Shown: positions 8,683 to 18,872, numbered from the stretch's first letter. The stretch is DNA of 64,000 nt from an uncultured Prevotella sp. (GCA_905236755.1 CAJOCR010000013.1:53335-117334), one strand, 5' to 3'. Program-made: numbers and translations. The notes: generated from the sequence alone by a model not told the origin.

Positions 8683-10332
8683 TTATTTCCACTCGGCAAA
8701 CTGCTCGATATTTGCATTATTCTCAATCTCTGCAAGAGGAATAGGCAAGCGGTCGAGTTTTGCAGGATAATTCATGTTTTGATTATCTACTGTTACATAA
8801 GTATAGGTGAAAGAACCATTGGCATTCTGCTCAATCTTCAGTCCATGACGACGAATACCTGTAAAGGCTGTTGAAGAAAGTCCCCAACGACGCATATCCC
8901 AATAGTAAAGACCTTCGTATGCAAGTTCAACCTTACGTTCGTGACGAATAGCTGCAAACAGTTCTTCGCCAGAAAGATTCTGAAGTATAGGCAGATCGAC
9001 ACGTTCACGTACTTTATTTACATATTCAAGTGCTGTAACATTGTCGCTTGCTCTATAACATGCCTCGGCATAGTTAAGATAAACTTCTGCCAATCGGAAC
9101 GCAATAAAAGGTTGAGTACTTGCCTGAACAGCGCTAAAATGGTGTGTTTCATCTACAAGTTTGCGTAGATAGTACCCTGTTGTTGTGCGTCCCTCGTTGG
9201 TAGCATCAACTTCCCATGTGCACCATCCGTCAGTTCCACCAACGAAAGGTTCTATAGTGCGGTCTTTCCATGTCGCACCATTATAGAGAATGGTAGCCTT
9301 AAAACGTGGTTCCAGCAGATCATAAGGAGGCGTGTCGGTAACTCCTGTTGTAGAATGCCATTTACTCCAATCAGGTTTTCCACCAGTAGCAAGTTCATAT
9401 TCTTCAACCATTTCCTGGGTAGGGGTGCCGTAGCCTCCATACATACTATTTCCATCAATAAGTTTATCACCACCAGGTGCATAGTAGCCATCGAAACTGT
9501 GAGAAACATCATCGGTAGCACTATAGCTTACTTGGAATATATCTTCGCTGTTATCATTTTTGAATGCATCAGAATAATTAGTGGTGAGTTTATAACCCAT
9601 CTTAAATATTTTCTCAGATGCCTCTTTCACTGCATCCCAGTTGTTGCAATAAAGCATGGCACGTGACATGAGTGCATATGCAGCTCCACTGGTTAAACGT
9701 CCTGTTGCCGAAGTGCTTATCTGCAGGTTTTCGCCAGCGAATTTTAGATCTTTGTATATCATATCCCATCCTTCTTCCTCTGTGTTTAGAGGAATATTGG
9801 TTGAAATCTTAGTGAGATCCTTATCATAGAGTATGGCCTGGTGATAGCGTTTCATGAGCTCAAAGTAATACATTCCACGAAAGAACCTAAGTTCAGCTTC
9901 AAGTCGTATTTTTGTTTCTTCACCAAAAGTACTGCCTTCTAGTTTAGAAAGAGCTTCGTTGCATCGACGTATATCCTCATAGGTGCTACCCCAAACGCCC
10001 AGATATACATCGGTATAATTGGCGGTTATGACACTTCCACCATACGAAATCTCATTTGGGATATACATTTCTGCATTATAGGTCATGTTACCATATTTGA
10101 ACTCGTCGGTGAGTCCCTCTGTAAGTCCGGCTGCACATTGGTAATCTCTGAAACTTCCCAAACGGGCAATGTCAGAATAGAAATAGTTTACAGCCATTTC
10201 TGCATTTGCAGCATCGCTCCATACCAGTTTTTCTGTTGCTTTGTCGGTAGGATCGATATCCAAAAAGGCATTGCATGAAGAAACTGTCATAGTTCCCGCC
10301 ATAAGGCAGAATGCAAAATATCTAAATTTCAT
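8683..10332 (-). CDS. SusD/RagB-family outer-membrane lipoprotein (PUL 1)
   Basis: 549 residues; lipobox V-S-S-C followed by N-A-F-L-D-I-D-P-T-D, a typical SusD N-terminus. TPR-like helices follow (A-E-L-R-F-F-R-G-M-Y-Y-F-E-L, then A-Y-A-L-M-S-R-A), and the C-terminal SusD motif R-L-A-E-V-Y-L-N-Y-A-E-A and R-H-E-R-K-V-E-L-A-Y-E-G is present. SusD proteins cap the SusC barrel and capture the glycan on the cell surface. It sits 17 bp downstream of susC and pairs with it. Confidence 0.95.
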   Translation of the reverse strand: MKFRYFAFCLMAGTMTVSSCNAFLDIDPTDKATEKLVWSDAANAEMAVNYFYSDIARLGSFRDYQCAAGLTEGLTDEFKYGNMTYNAEMYIPNEISYGGSVITANYTDVYLGVWGSTYEDIRRCNEALSKLEGSTFGEETKIRLEAELRFFRGMYYFELMKRYHQAILYDKDLTKISTNIPLNTEEEGWDMIYKDLKFAGENLQISTSATGRLTSGAAYALMSRAMLYCNNWDAVKEASEKIFKMGYKLTTNYSDAFKNDNSEDIFQVSYSATDDVSHSFDGYYAPGGDKLIDGNSMYGGYGTPTQEMVEEYELATGGKPDWSKWHSTTGVTDTPPYDLLEPRFKATILYNGATWKDRTIEPFVGGTDGWCTWEVDATNEGRTTTGYYLRKLVDETHHFSAVQASTQPFIAFRLAEVYLNYAEACYRASDNVTALEYVNKVRERVDLPILQNLSGEELFAAIRHERKVELAYEGLYYWDMRRWGLSSTAFTGIRRHGLKIEQNANGSFTYTYVTVDNQNMNYPAKLDRLPIPLAEIENNANIEQFAEWK

Positions 10333-10349
10333 AGTTTTTTCTTTAAAGA

Positions 10350-13300
10350 TTAGAATGTGATGTTTATACCACCCATATAGGTTCTCTGTTGTGGATAATA
10401 ACCATTATTTACGCGAGGAGATTCTGGGTCTACACCTGCAGGCAGGTTGTCGATGGTGAAGAGATTTGAACCTTCAACATAGATTCGTATTTTTTGAAGA
10501 CCTATTCTATGTATCCATTTTGTAGGCAGAGTGTAACCTAACTGGCATGTTTTCAAACGTACATAGTCGCCTTTCATCATCCAGAATGTTGATGCCAGAC
10601 CGTTGTCGCCACCATGGCTCATGTTGCCGAGTGTTAGTCGTGGATATGTGCCATTTGGATTGTCAATGCTATAGCTGTTTTGTACCAACCATAGAGGAGA
10701 GTTTGCTCCTTCCTTAAAGGTTTGTGTCCATACGGTATTGTCATCGTATCCATTATAATATGTTCCCAATAGTGAAACGTCAAACTTGAAACCACCTGTG
10801 AACTGTGCAAAGAAATCCAAACCATTCCAGCTAGCACTGAGGTTCAGACCCATTGTTATTTCAGGACGGTTGCTTCGGCCGATACGTGCCTTGTCTTGTT
10901 CGTCAATCTTACCATCTCCATTAAGATCTTTGTATTTGATGTCGCCAACGTTTGGACGAGTACCATACCAAGGAGAATTATCTATTTCTTCTTCTGAACG
11001 GAATAGTCCTTCTGCAATCCAAGCATTGTATGAATCAACACTTGTGCCCACTCTCTTACGCCATGCATTTGTGTTTGGAGAGTCTGGGTATCTGAGCCAC
11101 TTGCTTGTGGCTTCTGTCATATTTATGCCAATACTGTAGTTGAATGGTTTGTTGGCCAACAAGAATTTGTTACGGTGTGTGATAGTCCACTCAAAGCCCT
11201 TTACTGCATAAGAGCTGTAGTTTTGATATGTTGTGTAGTAACCACCCATAGAAGGAGCCATATTACCACCCATTGCAGCAAGAAGATCATAGTTGTAATT
11301 GTAGAAATAATCGAATTCAACACTCAGCATACCATTCCAAAGTGTTGCATCAAAACCAATGTTTTGTGAACGCGTTTTCGACCAAGTGAGGTCTTGGTTA
11401 GGGACTGCACTTGTGTATAGCGATTTAACGGCAGAGCCATTGATAATTCTGTTTGCTCCAAAAGAATATGTACTTAGGAAAGAGTAGGCAGGAACGCCAT
11501 CATTTCCCGACATACCAACTGAAGCACGTACTTTAAGGTCGCTTAACCATTTATTTGCACTTTCCATGAATTTCATCTGAGAGATGCGCCATGCCAGGGA
11601 AACAGATGGGAAGAATCCCCAGCGTTTATCTGACTTGTTACCATTGAAGTTATAAGAACCGTCATAACGTCCGCTAAACTCTGCAAGGTAGGTGTTATTA
11701 TAGTCATATTTAAGACGGAACACATATCCTGCTGTTCTTGTGTGGCCACTATAGCCAGATACAGGTGAAGAACTTGTTATGGCATTACCATAACTTAATT
11801 CTGCCAGTTGGGCAAATGGTATGTTTTGTACGTAGGCTGCCATATTAGAACACTTCCAGTCGCGTGCTTCAACAAGCATCAAGGCATCAACATTATGCTT
11901 TCCAAAAGATTGCGCATATTCTGCACTTAGCTGGCCTACCATCTGTTCGGTGGTGTATTGTCCTTGACCTAAATGTACCTGAGTTGTTATAGAGCTACGT
12001 GGGTCATCTTGTAGAACATAGTTTCCGAAGTTGTCGGAGGACGTTGACATTGTGTAGGTTTGATATGGGGTTGCTACATTTTTGTTCATTGATGACATAT
12101 AGTCATATGAGCCTGTAGCCTTTAATGTAAGTCCCTTGAGCCATGGCGCTGCATATTCAATGCTGAGATTAGACTCAAGCTCTGTGCTACGGGTTGACTG
12201 TGTGCCTGATTCGTATATAGCTGCTAGTGGACTATATGAAACCGCTGCATTATTTGGCAATGTGCCTGTATAAAGACCATTCATTTTTTCTGGCAGATAT
12301 GGATGCATCATTATTGCTTGGTGTCCAATAGATAACCATCCTACTTCGCCAGAGCTTTCACTACCGTCGTCTGAACCGCCAGATGCGTAACCAGGTGTGT
12401 TTCTTCTTCCTATATTTCCAAGGGCACCGAAAGTAACTTTTACATCTTTGCCAACCTTGCTATCAAGGTTTACACGCATGTTGTAACGTCTATAATCGAA
12501 ATTGTCTATATTACCTTTCTGTTTCATATAACCTCCAGAAAGGAAGTAGTGAGTTGCATCGGTACCGCCTTGCAATGTAACATTATGCTTCATATTGGTA
12601 CCTGTTCCGAAAACTTTATCAATGTAATTTACGTTATCCCAGCCATCAGAAGGATCGCCATTGAGCATTGCTTCAACATTCTCGCGAGTGAATACGGGAG
12701 TATAATCCTCGCGTGATGTGATGGTTGTGCCGGTGAGCTTATCCATAAGGTCTGCCATGTTATAGTAATCGGCATACTCGGCTGCATTCATGAATTTTGG
12801 GAAGTTGGCATTTACAGAAATACCAAACTGACCATCATAGCTTACCTGAGTCTTACCTTGTTTACCTTTCTTAGTGGTTATAATAACAACACCTCCGGCA
12901 GCATTCAAACCATATACGGCTGCTGCTGCACCATCTTTCAATACAGACACGCTTTCTACATCGTAGGGATCAACATCATTAATAGAACGTGGCATGCCGT
13001 CAACAATATACAATGGAGTATAGTATGAACCACGAACACGTAGCGAGGCTTGATCGTTGCCTGGTTCTCCTGACGATTGGATAGAAGAAATTCCTGGTAG
13101 CTTACCAGCAAGTAAACTTGAGATGTTTGTAGAAGGACCTTGAAGTAGCTCGTCGCCCTTCATTGCTGAAACCGCGCCAGTAAGCGATTGCTTGCGAGCA
13201 GTACCGTAACCTACTACAACCACATCATTGAGTGTTGATTCATCGTCACTCATCTGTACGTTGATGTTCTTGCGATTACCAACTTTAATTCGTTGAGTTT

Positions 13301-13568
13301 TCATACCGATATATGAAAAAACCAAGATGTCTTTGGCATTAGCCTTGACATTGTAGTTTCCGTTTACATCGGTGATCGCACCTTCTTTGTCGTTTCCGCT
13401 TACCTGAATGCTAACGCCTGGCAAGCTTTCGCCTAAAGCATCTGTTACCTTACCCTTTATCATTTCCTGTGCTTGCATAGATTGCATGAAGCAGAATAAT
13501 GATAACAGGCACAACAGAAGAGCTTTGGCAAATGTTGAGTTTCTACTGTTGGTTTTGATTTTCATCAT
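10350..13568 (-). CDS. SusC/RagA-family TonB-dependent transporter (PUL 1)
   Basis: About 1070 residues. The likely start is M-M-K-I-K-T (13568); an earlier in-frame Met lies at 13577. A signal peptide is followed by a carboxypeptidase-regulatory-like domain (I-K-G-K-V-T-D ... F-S-Y-I-G-M), a TonB-box-like segment, the plug (V-V-V-V-G-Y-G-T ... L-R-V-R-G-S; P-L-Y-I-V-D-G-M) and a long C-terminal beta-barrel. It imports large glycan fragments across the outer membrane using TonB energy. It is first in the leftward operon, preceded by a good Bacteroidetes promoter. No N-terminal signalling (STN) domain is visible, so it is not an anti-sigma-linked transducer. Confidence 0.95.
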   Translation of the reverse strand: MMKIKTNSRNSTFAKALLLCLLSLFCFMQSMQAQEMIKGKVTDALGESLPGVSIQVSGNDKEGAITDVNGNYNVKANAKDILVFSYIGMKTQRIKVGNRKNINVQMSDDESTLNDVVVVGYGTARKQSLTGAVSAMKGDELLQGPSTNISSLLAGKLPGISSIQSSGEPGNDQASLRVRGSYYTPLYIVDGMPRSINDVDPYDVESVSVLKDGAAAAVYGLNAAGGVVIITTKKGKQGKTQVSYDGQFGISVNANFPKFMNAAEYADYYNMADLMDKLTGTTITSREDYTPVFTRENVEAMLNGDPSDGWDNVNYIDKVFGTGTNMKHNVTLQGGTDATHYFLSGGYMKQKGNIDNFDYRRYNMRVNLDSKVGKDVKVTFGALGNIGRRNTPGYASGGSDDGSESSGEVGWLSIGHQAIMMHPYLPEKMNGLYTGTLPNNAAVSYSPLAAIYESGTQSTRSTELESNLSIEYAAPWLKGLTLKATGSYDYMSSMNKNVATPYQTYTMSTSSDNFGNYVLQDDPRSSITTQVHLGQGQYTTEQMVGQLSAEYAQSFGKHNVDALMLVEARDWKCSNMAAYVQNIPFAQLAELSYGNAITSSSPVSGYSGHTRTAGYVFRLKYDYNNTYLAEFSGRYDGSYNFNGNKSDKRWGFFPSVSLAWRISQMKFMESANKWLSDLKVRASVGMSGNDGVPAYSFLSTYSFGANRIINGSAVKSLYTSAVPNQDLTWSKTRSQNIGFDATLWNGMLSVEFDYFYNYNYDLLAAMGGNMAPSMGGYYTTYQNYSSYAVKGFEWTITHRNKFLLANKPFNYSIGINMTEATSKWLRYPDSPNTNAWRKRVGTSVDSYNAWIAEGLFRSEEEIDNSPWYGTRPNVGDIKYKDLNGDGKIDEQDKARIGRSNRPEITMGLNLSASWNGLDFFAQFTGGFKFDVSLLGTYYNGYDDNTVWTQTFKEGANSPLWLVQNSYSIDNPNGTYPRLTLGNMSHGGDNGLASTFWMMKGDYVRLKTCQLGYTLPTKWIHRIGLQKIRIYVEGSNLFTIDNLPAGVDPESPRVNNGYYPQQRTYMGGINITF

Positions 13569-13648
13569 GATATACATTATTAATGAATATATTTTGTTAG
13601 TTAATTTTTTGTGTTTCTATGATGAGTATTGTGTTGATTTTCTGCTGG

Positions 13649-13680
13649 CAAATATATAAATATAATTTGTTACTTCCAAA
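13649..13680 (-). promoter_or_regulatory. Promoter of the PUL 1 susC operon
   Basis: On the minus strand TTTG (13677-13680) is followed after 20 nt by TATATTTG (13649-13656), matching the Bacteroidetes -33 and -7 elements. Transcription would start near 13643, giving a leader of about 75 nt. I could not assign a good promoter to the divergent operon starting at 13779. Confidence 0.7.
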
Positions 13681-13778
13681 AATATTTCGAAAAAACTTTG
13701 GTACTTATTAAAATATTTGCTAAATTGCGCTCGATTTAGAAAAAATAATTAATTAACCTATAGTTATACCTTATTAAT

Positions 13779-14861
13779 ATGCTGAACAGACGTAACTTTT
13801 TGAAAGAATTCATGGCGCTTGGAGCAGCAAGCTTTGCAGCACCGTTTTTAACTAAGGGCGAGATACTCGCCAACAACGTTCATTCTCAAATTGATTCCAA
13901 CACAAATGGTGGTCTTATTGTTCCACGTAACAATGGATTAAAGATTACAGGTACATTCCTTGATGAGATTTCTCACGATATTCCTCATCAGAACTGGGGT
14001 GAAAAAGAATGGGATCAGGACTTTCGTTATATGAAATCCATAGGAATTGATACTGTTATTGTTATTCGTTCTGGTTATCGTAAGTTTCTAACCTATCCTT
14101 CACCTTATTTGTTGAAGAAAGGCTGTTATATGCCATCGGTTGACCTTATTGACATGTATCTTCGATTGTCTGACAAGTATGGTATGAAGTTTTATTTTGG
14201 CCTTTATGATTCTGGCGTTTACTGGGATACAGGCGATATGTCTCATGAGATAGAAGATAACAAATATGTTATTGATGAGGTATGGAAGCGCTATGGCCAT
14301 CATAAGAGTTTTGGAGGATGGTATATCAGTACCGAGATTTCACGTCAAACAAGAGGTGCTATTAATGCTTTTCATTCTATGGGTAAGCAGTGTAAGGATG
14401 TGTCTGGTGGCTTACCTGTTTTTATTTCACCATGGATAGATGGTAAGAAGGCTGTTTCTGACCCTTCAACACTGACTAAGGAGCAGGCTGTTAGTGTAGA
14501 ACAGCACGAACGTGAGTGGAATGAAATCTTTGATGGTATTCATGATGTTGTTGATGCTTGTGCTTTCCAGGATGGACATATTGATTATGATGAACTTGAT
14601 GCTTTCTTCTCAGTAAACAAGAAGTTGGCTGATAAGTATGGTATGCAATGTTGGACAAATGCAGAAACATTTGATCGTGATATGCCTATACGTTTTCTTC
14701 CTATCAAGTTTGATAAGTTGCGCTTGAAGCTTGAAGCAGCCAAGCGTTGTCATTACGATAAGGCCATAACATTTGAGTTTTCTCATTTCATGAGTCCTCA
14801 GTCGTCATACATACAGGCTCATCATCTGTATGATCGTTATAAGGAGTATTTCAACATGTAA
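13779..14861 (+). CDS. Putative glycoside hydrolase, DUF4434-like
   Basis: 360 residues with a Tat-like N-terminus (R-R-N-F-L-K, then A-A-S-F-A-A), suggesting export as a folded protein. The remainder reads as a TIM barrel: G-T-F-L-D-E-I, W-D-Q-D-F-R-Y-M-K-S-I-G-I-D-T-V-I-V, K-F-Y-F-G-L-Y, G-G-W-Y-I-S-T-E-I and C-W-T-N-A-E. The two acidic residues at strand ends (S-T-E and N-A-E) are candidate catalytic glutamates. This matches DUF4434 proteins, regarded as probable glycosidases without a firmly assigned substrate. It is the first gene of the rightward arm of PUL 1. Confidence 0.65.
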   Translation: MLNRRNFLKEFMALGAASFAAPFLTKGEILANNVHSQIDSNTNGGLIVPRNNGLKITGTFLDEISHDIPHQNWGEKEWDQDFRYMKSIGIDTVIVIRSGYRKFLTYPSPYLLKKGCYMPSVDLIDMYLRLSDKYGMKFYFGLYDSGVYWDTGDMSHEIEDNKYVIDEVWKRYGHHKSFGGWYISTEISRQTRGAINAFHSMGKQCKDVSGGLPVFISPWIDGKKAVSDPSTLTKEQAVSVEQHEREWNEIFDGIHDVVDACAFQDGHIDYDELDAFFSVNKKLADKYGMQCWTNAETFDRDMPIRFLPIKFDKLRLKLEAAKRCHYDKAITFEFSHFMSPQSSYIQAHHLYDRYKEYFNM

Positions 14862-14888
14862 TGGCTATTCCCGTAATAATCTTATATT

Positions 14889-16280
14889 ATGATTCGATTA
14901 GGTTATGTTTTTTTTCTTGCTATAGTGGCTGCTCTTGGTGGTTTGCTATTTGGCTACGATACTGCTGTTATATCTGGTACAATAGATCAAGTTGTTTCGC
15001 AATTTAATCTGGATGTAATTCAGCAAGGTTGGTATGTTGGTTGTGCACTTGTTGGTTCTATATGTGGCGTATCTGTTGCTGGTGTTATGAGCGACAAATT
15101 AGGACGAAAACCCACTATGTTTATCTCAGCAGTTCTTTTTACTGTTTCTGCAGCGGGATGTGCTATATCCTCTGATTTTCAGTGGCTTGTAGTGTATCGT
15201 GTTGTTGGTGGAATTGGTATTGGAATTGTTTCAATTGTAGCTCCTGTTTATATTTCAGAAATAGCAATTACGCGTTATCGTGGTCAGATGGTATCGCTCT
15301 ATCAGTTGGCGGTTACAGTTGGTTTTCTTGCTGCTTATTTTGTCAATTATTTATTGTTAAGTCATTCTGTTTCTACTGCAGAATCAACAGGATGGATGAA
15401 TCTTGTTTTTGTGAAAGAGGTTTGGAGAGGAATGTTAGGGATGGAGTGTATTCCTGCCATACTCTTTTTGCTTATAATCTTCTTTATACCAGAAAGTCCT
15501 CGATGGCTTATCGTACAGCAAGAACAAGATAGGGCATCTAAGGTATATTCTAGGATATATCTTTGTTCATCTGATATTGAAAATCAGATTGCCGACACTC
15601 TTTCTACTATATCTTCGGAAGTGAAAACAAGTTGGCGTGCACTTCTCCGTCCTGGTATTGTAAAGGCAGTTATCATAGGTGTGTGTATAGCTATGTTAGG
15701 ACAGTTCATGGGCGTCAATGCTGTTCTTTACTATGGTCCTTCTATATTTAAGGATGCTGGCTTTGACAATCCCTTATTCTGTCAGGTTCTTGTAGGTATT
15801 GTAAATATGGTAACAACAGTTATTGCCATGTTTATTATTGATAGGGTAGGTAGAAAGAAACTTATCTATTATGGCGTGTCAGGTATGGTGATTTGTCTTA
15901 TTCTTATAGCTGTTTATTTTGCATTTGTTGACCAATGGGCGCTATCTGTTTATTTCATGCTCACCTTCTTCCTTCTTTATGTGTTCAGCTGTGCTATTTC
16001 TATCAGCGCTATAGTGTTTGTGTTACTTTCAGAGATGTATCCTAATAGTGTACGTGGACTTGCCATGTCAATAGCTGGTTTCTCACTTTGGGTAGGGACA
16101 TATCTTATAGGTCAACTTACACCATGGATGTTACAGAACTTGTCTCCATCTGGCACATTCTTGCTTTTTGCTGTGATGTGTATACCATATATGCTTATAA
16201 TGTGGCGTTTAGTACCAGAAACGGCAGGTATGTCGTTAGAGGATATAGAACGTTTTTGGAATAAAAATGAATCAAAATGA
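14889..16280 (+). CDS. MFS sugar transporter (sugar porter family)
   Basis: 463 residues with about twelve hydrophobic helices. Sugar-porter signatures are clear: G-G-L-L-F-G-Y-D-T-A-V-I-S-G in helix 1, D-K-L-G-R-K-P in loop 2-3, the R-x-x-x-G-x-G-x-G run in helix 4, the P-E-S-P-R-W-L motif before the central loop, D-R-V-G-R-K-K in loop 8-9 and P-E-T-A-G near the end. These are hallmarks of xylose/galactose/glucose-proton symporters. It would move the released sugar across the inner membrane. Its stop overlaps the next gene's start by 4 nt, so the two are translationally coupled. Confidence 0.92.
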   Translation: MIRLGYVFFLAIVAALGGLLFGYDTAVISGTIDQVVSQFNLDVIQQGWYVGCALVGSICGVSVAGVMSDKLGRKPTMFISAVLFTVSAAGCAISSDFQWLVVYRVVGGIGIGIVSIVAPVYISEIAITRYRGQMVSLYQLAVTVGFLAAYFVNYLLLSHSVSTAESTGWMNLVFVKEVWRGMLGMECIPAILFLLIIFFIPESPRWLIVQQEQDRASKVYSRIYLCSSDIENQIADTLSTISSEVKTSWRALLRPGIVKAVIIGVCIAMLGQFMGVNAVLYYGPSIFKDAGFDNPLFCQVLVGIVNMVTTVIAMFIIDRVGRKKLIYYGVSGMVICLILIAVYFAFVDQWALSVYFMLTFFLLYVFSCAISISAIVFVLLSEMYPNSVRGLAMSIAGFSLWVGTYLIGQLTPWMLQNLSPSGTFLLFAVMCIPYMLIMWRLVPETAGMSLEDIERFWNKNESK

Positions 16281-17593
16281 AAAGAATTAATATACTATTT
16301 TTCTTACTTCTTTCGTTATATTCTTGTGTAGAGGCGGAAACGACAATAGAAAAGCACAAGACTGCTGTGATGTGGGTTGATGGCGAGGCTAATTTTAAGC
16401 GTTTCAGCAATCTCGACAGCATAGATTTTTATCTTGAAAAATGTAAGAGTCTTGGTTTCACAGATATTGTAGTTGATGTACGTCCTATTACAGGAGAAGT
16501 GTTTTTTAAAACGGACAAGGCTCCAATGATGAAAAGTTGGATGGGCTTTGAACGTAGCGATTTTGACTATTTAGGTCGTTTTATTCAAACGGGACATCGT
16601 TTGGGACTAAAGGTGAGAGCATCGATGAATTGTTTCTGTGCAGCTCATAACACTTATGAGAAGGGACTGCTATATTCTGGACATGCTGATTGGTCAACAA
16701 TGGTGTATACTCACAAAGGAATAGTGCCGATTACTGAGGTTAAGGAAACCTACGATGGAATGGTTGATCCTATGAACGAGGATTATCGAAAACATATAAC
16801 AGGTGTACTTGCTGATTTGGTAAAATCATATCCGTCTCTTGATGGTGTAGTTCTCGATCGTGTTCGTTATGAAGGTATAGCAACAGATTTCTCGAATAGT
16901 TCTCGAAAGCTTTTCGAAGAATTTATTGGTAAGAAACTTAAGAACTTTCCAGAGGATATCTTCCGTTGGCAGAAAGGTTCTGATGGCAATTATCATGTGC
17001 AACGTGGGCCGTGGTTTAAACAATGGATTTATTGGCGTGCAAAGAATATTCATGATGTCATGGTTGAGTTGCGCCAAACGGTAAAGGATATAAATCCTAA
17101 TGTTGAGTTTGGTACTTACACTGGAGCTTGGTATCCTTCGTATTATGAGGTGGGAGTGAATTTTGCAAGTAAGTCCTATGACCCTTCAAAGGATTACGAC
17201 TGGGCTTTGCCTGAATATAAGAATACTGGTTATATGGAACTGCTTGATTTCTATACAACAGGTAATTACTATTCAGACGTAACGATAGAAGAATACAATC
17301 GTAGCCAGCACCTTGTGTGGAATGAAACGGATTCAGAAGCACAGAGTGGTATATGGTATTGTGTAGAAGGTTCAAACAAGAATCTGCGTAAAATTCTCGG
17401 TGGACATCCTTTTTATGGGGGATTACTGGTGAGTCAGATGTATGATGAGCCAGAAAAACTAAGTCGCGAGATTGAGATGAATCTGCGTGAAAGCGATGGA
17501 GTAATGCTTTTTGATATAGTGCATCTCATAACTCATCCTCAACTTTGGAGTGAAGTAGAAAAGGGAATGAGAGCAGGAGGCATGCTGAAATAG
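16277..17593 (+). CDS. GHL10-like glycoside hydrolase lipoprotein
   Basis: 438 residues with a lipobox (L-L-S-L-Y-S-C). The N-terminal barrel begins V-M-W-V-D-G-E-A, followed by C-K-S-L-G-F-T-D-I-V-V-D-V-R-P-I-T-G-E-V, D-G-M-V-D-P, L-D-G-V-V-L-D-R-V-R-Y and N-V-E-F-G-T-Y-T-G-A-W-Y. This fits the family-10-like (GHL10, YngK-type) proteins, whose conserved D-x-x-R-Y strand carries acidic active-site residues. The exact substrate class is unknown. It is likely anchored facing the periplasm or outside, and co-expressed with the MFS transporter. Confidence 0.7.
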   Translation: MKRINILFFLLLSLYSCVEAETTIEKHKTAVMWVDGEANFKRFSNLDSIDFYLEKCKSLGFTDIVVDVRPITGEVFFKTDKAPMMKSWMGFERSDFDYLGRFIQTGHRLGLKVRASMNCFCAAHNTYEKGLLYSGHADWSTMVYTHKGIVPITEVKETYDGMVDPMNEDYRKHITGVLADLVKSYPSLDGVVLDRVRYEGIATDFSNSSRKLFEEFIGKKLKNFPEDIFRWQKGSDGNYHVQRGPWFKQWIYWRAKNIHDVMVELRQTVKDINPNVEFGTYTGAWYPSYYEVGVNFASKSYDPSKDYDWALPEYKNTGYMELLDFYTTGNYYSDVTIEEYNRSQHLVWNETDSEAQSGIWYCVEGSNKNLRKILGGHPFYGGLLVSQMYDEPEKLSREIEMNLRESDGVMLFDIVHLITHPQLWSEVEKGMRAGGMLK

Positions 17594-17616
17594 AAAGAAA
17601 TATATATATTGCAGAA

Positions 17617-18810
17617 ATGAATAATATTTTCAACAACGACAAGGACAGTAAGAATGTGGCTCTTAAGAGTCGTATTGTTAATTACTTTATTATGAACGGA
17701 AACTCCACAAATAATGATCTTGCCAAGGAGTTGGGATTAAGTGTGCCTACTGTTGCCAAGATTATTGGAGAGATGTGTGAGGACGGTTTCATTGATGAAT
17801 ATGGAAAACTGGAAACTGATGAAGGAAGAAAGCCTAATCTGTATGGATTGAATCCAAATTCGGGATATTTCGTTGGGGTTGATATGGTGCCCGATGAGGT
17901 AAATATAGGATTGATGAATTTCCGTGGCGATCTCATCGACCTCGACACCATTGCCTATCATCAGCAAAACACAATGGAGTCGTTGGATGAACTCTGCAAT
18001 GATGTCGTGTCATTTATTGACAAGTCAAAGATTAATAAAAGTAAGATTCTCAATGTAAACTTTAATATATCTGGTAGAGTAAATCCAGATACAGGATATA
18101 GCTATAGTATATTTAATTTTTCGGAAACATCTCTCTGTTCACTAATAAGTGAAAAGATAGGTTATCCTGTTAACATAGAAAACGATACGCGTGCCATGAC
18201 CTATGGAGAGTATATGGCAGGATGCGTAAAGGGCGAAAGCAATATACTCTTCGTTAATCTTAGTTGGGGTTTAGGTATGGGTATCATTATTAATGGTAAT
18301 CTATATAAGGGTTGTTCTGGCTTTGCTGGTGAAATAGGCCATATTCACATGTTCGACAATGATATACTCTGTCATTGTGGAAAAAAAGGTTGTCTTGAAA
18401 CAGAAGCGTCAGGTAGAGCCTTCCATAGAATGGTGAATGAACGAATTGCAAAAGGCGAAACATCCATCCTTGCTCCTCATGAAATAGGTGAAATTCCTTT
18501 AAGTGAAATCATCTCTGCTACCAATCGAGAAGATCCTTTGTGCATTGATGTTGTAGAGGGTATTGGTCGTCGCTTGGGTGAGGCACTTGCAGGTATGATA
18601 AATATCTTTAACCCTGAATTGGTTATCATCGGAGGTACATTATCAGTCACAGGCGATTATCTGCTTCATTCTATCCGTTCTTCTGTGATGAAGTTCTCAC
18701 TTGGATTGGTAAACAAAGACACTAATTTCCTTATTTCTAAGCTTGGAGAGCGAGCAGGAGTTATTGGCGCATGTATGCTTGCCAGAAATGCAAGCCTTAA
18801 GATTTGCTGA
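17617..18810 (+). CDS. ROK-family transcriptional regulator (NagC/XylR-like)
   Basis: 397 residues. An N-terminal winged helix (about 18-75, with N-S-T-N-N-D-L-A-K-E-L-G and S-V-P-T-V-A-K-I) precedes a ROK sugar-binding domain: G-Y-F-V-G-V-D, E-N-D-T-R-A-M in the middle, G-F-A-G-E-I-G-H-I-H and the zinc motif C252-x-C-G-x-x-G-C259-L-E. Such proteins are usually repressors released by the pathway sugar or its phosphate. It closes the rightward operon, 23 bp after the GHL10-like gene, and is the obvious candidate to control both divergent arms of PUL 1. No hybrid two-component system or ECF sigma/anti-sigma pair accompanies this PUL. Confidence 0.88.
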   Translation: MNNIFNNDKDSKNVALKSRIVNYFIMNGNSTNNDLAKELGLSVPTVAKIIGEMCEDGFIDEYGKLETDEGRKPNLYGLNPNSGYFVGVDMVPDEVNIGLMNFRGDLIDLDTIAYHQQNTMESLDELCNDVVSFIDKSKINKSKILNVNFNISGRVNPDTGYSYSIFNFSETSLCSLISEKIGYPVNIENDTRAMTYGEYMAGCVKGESNILFVNLSWGLGMGIIINGNLYKGCSGFAGEIGHIHMFDNDILCHCGKKGCLETEASGRAFHRMVNERIAKGETSILAPHEIGEIPLSEIISATNREDPLCIDVVEGIGRRLGEALAGMINIFNPELVIIGGTLSVTGDYLLHSIRSSVMKFSLGLVNKDTNFLISKLGERAGVIGACMLARNASLKIC

Positions 18811-18872
18811 GTTTTAAAGTATAGATTGTTGCCAGTCTACTGGCTGGAAACAACCAGAGCATATTTATATTG

